From Ignavibacteria bacterium (GTDB taxonomy: Bacteria > Bacteroidota > Ignavibacteria > Tepidaquicellales > OLB5), in contig JAOADS010000015.1 in the NCBI GenBank assembly GCA_026417195.1, forward strand, positions 1 to 20,207: DNA of 20,207 bases. The letters are read 5' to 3'. Numbering within the stretch: the first letter of the stretch is position 1; every line of letters begins with the position of its first letter. The position numbers and the translations under genes were made by a program. Under the pieces are notes generated by a model. That model saw only the letters and a program-made list of their open reading frames with translations. It ran no database searches and had not been told where the DNA came from. Of this stretch, positions 15,651-20,207 are shown piece by piece.

Positions 15651-16929
15651 CCTGGAGTATTCTGTTTCCTGATTTTCTGGTTATTATAAAACTCATCCCT
15701 CTGTAATCAATTCTCTCATAAATCTCCGGTATATGACCGGTAACTTTCTGTAAAAATCCGCTTAAAGTCTGGTAGTCCGGATCTTCTGGCAGATTTGTGT
15801 TAAACTTCCTGTTGAAATCCTCTATGGTTATTATAGGATTTACAAGATACACTCCGCTTTTTTCTGTTGTAACCTGTGAAGAATCCACATCGTATTCGTC
15901 TTCTATTTCACCTACAATTTCTTCAATTATATCCTCAATTGTTACAAGTCCTTCCACTCCACCAAATTCATCAATCACGATTCCCATGTGTGCTTTTTTT
16001 CTCTGCATTTCCTTTAAAAGATTACCTATCTGCTGTGTAGCTGAGACAAAAAAAGCCGGACGTATTATATCCTGAAGAGTAATAAGTTCCCTGTGCTCCG
16101 ATGCAGAAATCAGATCTTTAGTGTAAATTATGCCTATAATATTATCAATAGTATCTTTGTAAACCGGAAGCCTTGAGAAACCTTCTTCAGTAACTATCTG
16201 AAAGATTTTTTCACGTGAGTCATTTATATTAAGTGCAACCATGTGATTTCTCGGCACCATAATATCCTTCGCCTGTTTGTCATTAAATTCAAATATTTTT
16301 TCAATCAGAGCATGTTCAGTCTGATCAATGGCGCCGGACTTACTGCCCTCAGCAAGAAGTATCCTTAACTCCTCTTCAGAATGAAATCTTTCAGACTCGG
16401 TTACTGGCTGCAGTCCCAAAGCTCTCAAAATCAGGTTAGCAGTTCCGTTTAAAAACCATATAAATGGTCTGAAAATTACGTAGAAAAAATTAAGTGGACC
16501 TGCTGTCCATAAAGTTGTAACTTTCGCATATCTTATTGCAACTGACTTAGGTGCAAGCTCACCTAATACAATATGGAGAAAAGTTATAATCAGAAAACCT
16601 ACTACTATAGCACTTGTATGAATTAAGGCCGGATTGTCTATACCTATAAAACCAAAGAGAGGTTCAAGAATTTTGGCAGTAACAGGTTCGCCAATCCATC
16701 CAAGTGCAAGTGAAGTCATTGTAATTCCAAGCTGAGTTGCCGAAAGGTATTCATCAAGGTGGGTTATGACTTTCATCGCGATTTTTGCCCGCTTTTGCTT
16801 TCCTTCAAGAGGCTGTATCTGAGTAGATCGGACCTTAACTATTGCAAACTCTGCCGCAACAAAAAAAGCATTACCCAAAACAAGCATAAAGACAACCATT
16901 ATCTCAAATAAAATGCTCTCAATCAGCAT
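15631..16929 (-). CDS. CNNM/CBS/CorC-domain membrane protein (hemolysin C-like)
   Basis: A 432-residue protein with the three-part layout of the HlyC/CorC family. Residues 1-170 form a DUF21/CNNM membrane domain with about four hydrophobic segments and the conserved 'FFVAAEFAIVKVR' and 'LGELAPKS' motifs. Residues about 220-345 are a CBS pair, with 'DIMVPRNHM' opening it and 'IDEFGGVEGLVTIEDIIEEI' closing it. Residues 350-432 are the CorC/HlyC transporter-associated domain. Members are thought to handle divalent cations such as Mg2+; the historical hemolysin name is not evidence of toxicity. The gene is convergent with the flippase. It is separated from the divergent repeat-protein gene by 112 bp. 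I saw no clear promoter or ribosome site for it in that AT-rich gap. Confidence 0.93.
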   Translation of the reverse strand: MLIESILFEIMVVFMLVLGNAFFVAAEFAIVKVRSTQIQPLEGKQKRAKIAMKVITHLDEYLSATQLGITMTSLALGWIGEPVTAKILEPLFGFIGIDNPALIHTSAIVVGFLIITFLHIVLGELAPKSVAIRYAKVTTLWTAGPLNFFYVIFRPFIWFLNGTANLILRALGLQPVTESERFHSEEELRILLAEGSKSGAIDQTEHALIEKIFEFNDKQAKDIMVPRNHMVALNINDSREKIFQIVTEEGFSRLPVYKDTIDNIIGIIYTKDLISASEHRELITLQDIIRPAFFVSATQQIGNLLKEMQRKKAHMGIVIDEFGGVEGLVTIEDIIEEIVGEIEDEYDVDSSQVTTEKSGVYLVNPIITIEDFNRKFNTNLPEDPDYQTLSGFLQKVTGHIPEIYERIDYRGMSFIITRKSGNRILQVRVQKI

Positions 16930-16962
16930 TTACAAAATAAATATATTTAAAATCAGGAACAT

Positions 16963-16990
16963 TTGAATTATTTTCATATTTAAATATAGC
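16963..16990 (+). promoter_or_regulatory. Possible sigma-70-type promoter for the repeat protein
   Basis: TTGAAT (16963-16968) and TATAGC (16985-16990) are separated by 16 bases. Each matches the sigma-70 consensus in four of six positions. The region is very AT-rich, so chance matches are likely. It lies about 50 bases upstream of the start codon of the small repeat protein, which has a GAAAGGA ribosome site (17027-17033) eight bases before its ATG. Confidence 0.35.
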
Positions 16991-17041
16991 AAATATACTT
17001 ATTAAAATTAATCCATCATTAAGTTAGAAAGGAATTAAAAC

Positions 17042-17401
17042 ATGCATACAAAAACCGGTAATTCAGTCATTCACCTTGACAGATATTCAAAGGCAGTACT
17101 TACGCTCATAGCTTTCTTTCTTGCATTAATCACGGTAAATCTTTACTTCTCGCCTGAAGATGCAAACGCAATCAGTTCTGTTCAGGATGTAAACATAAAA
17201 ACAATAAACGGATATTCCATTTCAGGTGGTTATATTCCGGTTGATATACAGAGGGTAGACGGAAGTTCCAACAAGAACCTTCAGGTTGATATTAAAACAA
17301 TAAACGGGAGAAGTATTTACGGCGATAAACTCCCGGTGGATATCCAGAGTGTAAACGGTCAGTTTATAGTAGGAGGAAATCTGCCTGTAACCGTAAAGTA
17401 A
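17042..17401 (+). CDS. Small exported or membrane-anchored 17-residue repeat protein
   Basis: A 119-residue protein I do not recognise. A basic N-terminus is followed by a hydrophobic segment (about 18-36) and a possible signal-peptidase site after Ala43 ('DANA'), so it is exported or anchored. The rest consists of about four tandem units starting at Val50, Val67, Val82 and Val99. Three are 17 residues and the second is 15. Typical units read 'VNIKTINGYSISGGYIP', 'VDIKTINGRSIYGDKLP' and 'VDIQSVNGQFIVGGNLP'. The alternating hydrophobic pattern with an NG turn and a final Pro suggests short beta strands, perhaps a beta-solenoid or beta-arch. The ATG has a GAAAGGA ribosome site at normal spacing. 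The gene stands alone, divergent from the CorC-like gene and only four bases from the convergent T9SS gene. The function is unknown. Confidence 0.75.
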   Translation: MHTKTGNSVIHLDRYSKAVLTLIAFFLALITVNLYFSPEDANAISSVQDVNIKTINGYSISGGYIPVDIQRVDGSSNKNLQVDIKTINGRSIYGDKLPVDIQSVNGQFIVGGNLPVTVK

Positions 17402-17405
17402 AAAA

Positions 17406-18755
17406 CTATTTCAGCAGAGCTAATTTTATTGTTTGGGAAAAATTTTCTGTCATCATTCTGCAGAAATAAACTCCGCCTGGAACTTCTTCTGCATTCCAGT
17501 TTATTTCATAAGTTCCCGGTGTGAGTTTTTCATTCACAAGTGATGCAACTTCTCTGCCAAGCAAATCAAACACTGATATTCTCACATATCCTTGTTCAGG
17601 AATCTGAAATTTTATTCTTGTCTCAGGGTTAAACGGATTGGGATAGTTCTGATAGAGTCTGAATGAAACTGGAATCTCACCTGATGTCTTTATAACACCT
17701 ATTGAAGAAGCCCAGATTTTATATACGTATTTGTCATTCGAAGCATAAATCGTATCAAGATCGTTTTTATATTTAGCAAGACCGGTAACAGATTGTGAAC
17801 CGGAAAAAGAAGCAAAATATAAAACCCAGTTACTGCCAAAATTTGCTGACCTGTAAATTCCGTTCACTGTTCCGGCATAAACAACATTAGGAAGTTCCGG
17901 GTGGATTAGAAGTTTGGACGTGTTTACATTCAAAGTTTGTGTAAAATTATATCCACCGTTTGTTGATTTATATATCCCGCTGTTATTACATATTAATAAT
18001 GAAGTATCATTCGGATGGATTGCAATATCTCTTGATGGCGTATTGCTTATATTTAATACTGTGTTACCGCCATCATTAGATCTGTAAAAAGCACTAGCTG
18101 TACCGAAATATATGACATTTCTGTTCAGCGGATTAACCTTAAGGCTATAGTCAAAGTTTGAAGAGGAACTAGCTAACACAACCGAAGTCCAGTTCAGACC
18201 TTTATTTGTGGTTTTAAGAAGTTTCACAGGTAAAAGAAACTTTTGTCCTATCCCATAGATTATTGAATCGGTGAGTGGATCAAAATCAAATGCAGACATT
18301 GCACCTTCGGAAGTGGCTGGATGACTAAAATTCATACCGGAGTTGTAAGTAATTCTTGACTCAATGCCAGACTCCGGCGGAAGACAAGTTATCCAAAGCC
18401 ACGAACCCAGCAGAAAAACAGTATCTCTTCTGCCTTTTATAAGATCCCGAACCATGCTCCAGTTATATCCGCCGGTACCGTTGTAACAAACGCTTCCGTT
18501 AAGGAACGAATAATGGGGTTGTGTGTTCCACTGATTGCTCTCCCTGAAATACCTTATCCAGTACGGAGGTTGTGCTGTTACGGTGTTTCCGCCTACATGT
18601 ACGTATAAGGCAGATTTGTTATCATAGAAGTTTGTAAAAGCCTTTATAGTCATTATTCCTCTGTTTTCAGGTGGAGTGTAGAAAATCTGAAACTGGGAGT
18701 AGATAAGAGAAGAAAAGGAAATAAGAGAAAGGAGGAAAAAATAATTTAAAGTCAT
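17406..18755 (-). CDS. Secreted protein with BNR-like repeats and T9SS sorting domain
   Basis: A 449-residue protein with a signal peptide (about 1-20, ending 'SLIYS') and a C-terminal type IX sorting domain of about 80 residues. The sorting domain starts at 'RLYQNYPNPFNPETRIKF' and contains 'VFDLLGREVASLVNE', 'GTYEINWNAEEVPGGVYF' and a basic end. The middle (about 150-350) has sialidase/BNR-like repeats of the S-x-D/N-G-G-x-x-W type: 'TTNKGLNWT' (182-190), 'SNDGGNTV' (226-233), 'STNGGYNFT' (264-272) and 'SANFGSNWV' (303-311). Such repeats build beta-propellers. Residues 40-150 resemble nothing I know. After crossing the outer membrane by T9SS it should be released or attached to the surface. 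A strong promoter and an AGGAGG ribosome site lie directly upstream. No enzymatic residues could be assigned. Confidence 0.85.
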   Translation of the reverse strand: MTLNYFFLLSLISFSSLIYSQFQIFYTPPENRGIMTIKAFTNFYDNKSALYVHVGGNTVTAQPPYWIRYFRESNQWNTQPHYSFLNGSVCYNGTGGYNWSMVRDLIKGRRDTVFLLGSWLWITCLPPESGIESRITYNSGMNFSHPATSEGAMSAFDFDPLTDSIIYGIGQKFLLPVKLLKTTNKGLNWTSVVLASSSSNFDYSLKVNPLNRNVIYFGTASAFYRSNDGGNTVLNISNTPSRDIAIHPNDTSLLICNNSGIYKSTNGGYNFTQTLNVNTSKLLIHPELPNVVYAGTVNGIYRSANFGSNWVLYFASFSGSQSVTGLAKYKNDLDTIYASNDKYVYKIWASSIGVIKTSGEIPVSFRLYQNYPNPFNPETRIKFQIPEQGYVRISVFDLLGREVASLVNEKLTPGTYEINWNAEEVPGGVYFCRMMTENFSQTIKLALLK

Positions 18756-18761
18756 AAAAAA

Positions 18762-18767
18762 CCTCCT
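18762..18767 (-). promoter_or_regulatory. Consensus ribosome binding site AGGAGG
   Basis: On the - strand AGGAGG is followed by six T residues and then the ATG of the T9SS cargo gene. This is a full Shine-Dalgarno consensus at good spacing and fixes the start at 18755. Most genes of the glycan operon lack such a site and rely on overlap with the previous gene. Confidence 0.85.
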
Positions 18768-18778
18768 TAAATTTAAGA

Positions 18779-18807
18779 AATATAATTTTAATAATTTAAA
18801 ATGTCAA
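18779..18807 (-). promoter_or_regulatory. Near-consensus sigma-70 promoter for the T9SS cargo gene
   Basis: On the - strand TTGACA (18807-18802) is followed by 17 bases and TATATT (18784-18779), a perfect -35 and a five-of-six -10. Transcription would start near 18772 and leave a leader of about 17 bases that contains the AGGAGG site. This is the clearest promoter in the window. It is of the sigma-70 type rather than the TTTG/TAnnTTTG type common in Bacteroidia. Confidence 0.75.
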
Positions 18808-18898
18808 ATATTTTTTTATGACTTTGTTTCAAAATTCTAAGACCTTTAAGTTATGAAGTATTTTAAAGTAATTTGATCATAATATTTAATATAATAAG

Positions 18899-18920
18899 AA
18901 GGGCACCTTTCGGTGCCCTT
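18899..18920 (-). terminator. Rho-independent terminator-like hairpin downstream of ftsZ
   Basis: AAGGGCACC (18899-18907) and GGTGCCCTT (18912-18920) form a perfect 9-bp stem with a four-base loop. On the - strand the loop is GAAA, a stable GNRA tetraloop. It is followed by CTTATTATATT, a moderately T-rich tail, so termination fits the - strand. On the + strand the tail (TAAGTGG) is not T-rich. It probably ends the ftsZ transcript, or a separate small RNA, about 260 bases after the ftsZ stop. Confidence 0.65.
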
Positions 18921-18982
18921 TAAGTGGAGGAGGTTTTGGGGAAAAGGTGAGGTAAACTTCAATGACGAACTGTATGAAAGTC

Positions 18983-19023
18983 CATATTGACTCCTGAACC
19001 ATGAAAACACATAAGCCAATATG
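18983..19023. repeat. Inverted repeat CATATTG / CAATATG
   Basis: CATATTG (18983-18989) and CAATATG (19017-19023) are perfect inverted repeats of 7 bp with a 27-base loop. They lie between the terminator hairpin and the 12-bp direct repeats. Alone this could be chance in AT-rich DNA. It is noted because it adds to the other structure in the gap after ftsZ. Confidence 0.4.
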
Positions 19024-19043
19024 ATACGGTGTAAAGCATCAAC

Positions 19044-19075
19044 ACAACCGGTAAACAGAGGTAACAACCGGTAAA
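19044..19075. repeat. Two 12-bp direct repeats with 20-bp period
   Basis: ACAACCGGTAAA occurs at 19044-19055 and again, without mismatch, at 19064-19075. The 8-base spacer gives a period of 20, or about two helical turns. Each copy contains the palindrome ACCGGT. A weak third copy in phase (ATACGGTGTAAA, 19024-19035, 7 of 12 matches) lies before them. This layout suits a tandem protein-binding site or a repeated RNA element. The role is unknown. Confidence 0.7.
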
Positions 19076-19181
19076 TCTTGATTTGCCCTTCACCGTGACG
19101 TCAATCCTTTCAGCATTCCGTCATTCTCCGCGGCTTTACCGCAGATTAACCTGAAGCGGGTCAATATATTCTTTTTAAAAT

Positions 19182-20207
19182 TCAATCCATCTGTCTCCTG
19201 AGAAAAGCTGGCTTCTCCTGTTCTCTGAATTCGTCTGAATTAAAATCAAAGTCCTGAGTGATTTCTTCAGTTCTTGTTCTTATTTTTAATATCTCCTCCT
19301 CACTCAATTTATTGTTTCTGAGAACCGGAGGAACGTCGTAGCTCTGAAGTTCCTTCTGTGTCGTTGGTACTTTTATGTTTGAATTGCTCTCAAAATCCAG
19401 AAGCAGATTTCTTGAACTTACACCTGTTGTAACGTTATTTCCCTGAGACTTCATCTGTTCACCTGTTGAAAATCCGGTAGCTATTATTGTAATTATCACT
19501 TCATCTTCCATTCTGTCATCATTTACAACACCCCAGATGAGTTTACCATATTTGCATTGTGTTGCATCCTGAATCATTCTGGTAATGTTTTTCAGCTCAG
19601 AGATTTTAAAACTCGGGTCTGATATTATGTTAAGCAATATGGACTTGGATCCTTTTATAGACACACCTTCAAGCAGAGGATTATCTATAGCTTCCTGAGT
19701 TGCCTTTAATACTTTATCTTGTCCTTTTCCGTATCCGATTCCCATAAGGGCATCGCCCATATCTCTCATAACTGTTTTTACATCAGCAAAGTCAACATTA
19801 ACTTTTCCTTTCTTGGTAATAATATCGGATATTCCCCTGGTTGCATTATATAAAACATCATCAACCTTTTTAAAACTCTGATCAAAAGTAATATCTTCAC
19901 CGAATACATTAAGTAACCTGTCATTAGGGATCACTATACATGAATCAACTTCCTGTTTAAGCCTTTTAAGTCCTTCCTCCGCAATCCTCAATCTGTCTTC
20001 ACCTTCAAAATCAAATGGCTTCGTAACTATTCCTACAACCAAAGCTCCTGTAGCTTTGGCGATTCTGGCAACAGCCGGTGCTCCGCCAGTACCTGTTCCG
20101 CCTCCCATCCCGGCTGTTATGAAAACCATATCAGCTCCTCTTATAACCTGTTCGATCTCCTCACGGTTTTCATCAACAGCTTTAGCTCCTTTTGAATCAT
20201 CCATACC
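19182..20207 (-). CDS. ftsZ: Cell division protein FtsZ, C-terminal part
   Basis: The gene is cut by the right edge, leaving about 341 residues. The Met at 20204 is internal, since the codon before it is Gly and the N-terminal part of the GTPase domain is missing. The visible protein has the tubulin/FtsZ signature 'ITAGMGGGTGTGGAPAVA', 'PNDRLLNVFGEDITFDQSF', and the T7 synergy loop 'VNVDFADVKTVM', which completes GTP hydrolysis in the next subunit. A variable linker (about 265-330) leads to the C-terminal peptide 'KPAFLRRQMD', the site that binds FtsA and similar tethers. FtsZ polymerises into the Z-ring at the division site. No gene of the division cluster follows it here; the next feature downstream is the repeat- and hairpin-containing gap. 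Confidence 0.97.
   Translation of the reverse strand, partial: GMDDSKGAKAVDENREEIEQVIRGADMVFITAGMGGGTGTGGAPAVARIAKATGALVVGIVTKPFDFEGEDRLRIAEEGLKRLKQEVDSCIVIPNDRLLNVFGEDITFDQSFKKVDDVLYNATRGISDIITKKGKVNVDFADVKTVMRDMGDALMGIGYGKGQDKVLKATQEAIDNPLLEGVSIKGSKSILLNIISDPSFKISELKNITRMIQDATQCKYGKLIWGVVNDDRMEDEVIITIIATGFSTGEQMKSQGNNVTTGVSSRNLLLDFESNSNIKVPTTQKELQSYDVPPVLRNNKLSEEEILKIRTRTEEITQDFDFNSDEFREQEKPAFLRRQMD

Larger units (their letters stand above)
18921..19181 (-). other. Unassigned intergenic stretch after ftsZ (long 3' UTR or small RNA)
   Basis: This stretch holds no convincing protein gene. The one long open frame on the - strand (18846-19067) runs through the terminator hairpin and has no ribosome site. 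Besides the repeats listed separately, there is a 6-bp hairpin at 19128-19144 (CCGCGG / CCGCAG, one G-U pair on the - strand). It is more GC-rich than the AT-rich bases at 18808-18898, in which I see nothing. I could not match it to 6S RNA, tmRNA, RNase P RNA or a riboswitch. It may be a structured ftsZ trailer or an unrecognised RNA gene ending at the 18899-18920 hairpin. Confidence 0.4.

Noticed and set aside
15797..16075. 92-residue + strand frame within the CorC-like gene
   Set aside because: It is antisense to the conserved CBS region; its Ser/Ile-rich sequence is the complement of acidic helix codons.
18899..18920. Hairpin as a + strand terminator
   Set aside because: No + strand gene ends upstream of it in this stretch and the + strand tail is not T-rich; the - strand reading fits better.
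18846..19067. 73-residue open frame on the - strand
   Set aside because: It runs through the terminator hairpin, has no ribosome site, and its composition does not resemble a protein family.
18921..19181. 6S RNA, tmRNA or RNase P RNA after ftsZ
   Set aside because: I could not find the long closing stem of 6S RNA, or the conserved cores of tmRNA or RNase P RNA. Only an unassigned structured region is claimed.

Overview
This is an AT-rich bacterial chromosomal segment. It probably comes from the Bacteroidota/Chlorobiota side of the FCB group, and an Ignavibacteria-like organism fits best. The main taxonomic clue is the secreted protein at 17406-18755, which ends in a type IX secretion (T9SS) sorting domain with a YPNPFNP linker. 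No tRNA, rRNA, CRISPR array or insertion sequence was seen. The taxonomic call is an inference and no database was searched.

Region 1 (1-15650, + strand) is a surface-polysaccharide (O-antigen/capsule-type) cluster that continues past the left edge. In order it encodes: the end of a short-chain dehydrogenase; an asparagine-synthase-type amidotransferase (AsnB1); a membrane-anchored transglutaminase-like protein; a GT4 glycosyltransferase; a nucleotide-sugar epimerase; a DegT-type PLP sugar aminotransferase; a second AsnB (AsnB2); a formyltransferase; a NodB-fold deacetylase; a second formyltransferase; a second, different NodB-fold deacetylase; a GNAT-like acyltransferase; a WbqC-family protein; a second GT-B glycosyltransferase; and a Wzx/MOP-type flippase. 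Genes are packed end to end with ATGA, TTGA and TAATG overlaps and no visible internal terminator, so they are probably one operon. The second deacetylase appears to start at CTG (11131), behind a good Shine-Dalgarno sequence. The first ATG/GTG/TTG codon in that frame lies inside its catalytic motif.

The enzyme set suggests a glycan with amino sugars (epimerase plus aminotransferase), N-formyl groups (two formyltransferases) and perhaps carboxamides on uronic acids (two AsnB homologues). The Francisella O-antigen, with its AsnB-like, DegT-like and formyltransferase proteins, is a partial precedent. The unusual part is the alternation formyltransferase-deacetylase-formyltransferase-deacetylase-GNAT. 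It could remove acetyl groups and replace them with formyl or other acyl groups. No Wzy polymerase or initiating phosphoglycosyltransferase is visible.

Region 2 (15631-18755) holds a CNNM/CBS/CorC-type membrane protein (- strand) whose 3' end overlaps the flippase gene by 20 bp. Next is a small exported protein made of about 17-residue repeats (+ strand). Last is the T9SS cargo protein with BNR-like repeats (- strand), behind a near-consensus sigma-70 promoter.

Region 3 (18756-20207) holds a 426-bp gap and then the 3' part of ftsZ (- strand, cut by the right edge). The gap contains the T9SS promoter, a strong terminator-like hairpin, a 12-bp direct repeat with a 20-bp period, and other inverted repeats. 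It may be a long ftsZ 3' UTR or an unrecognised small RNA.
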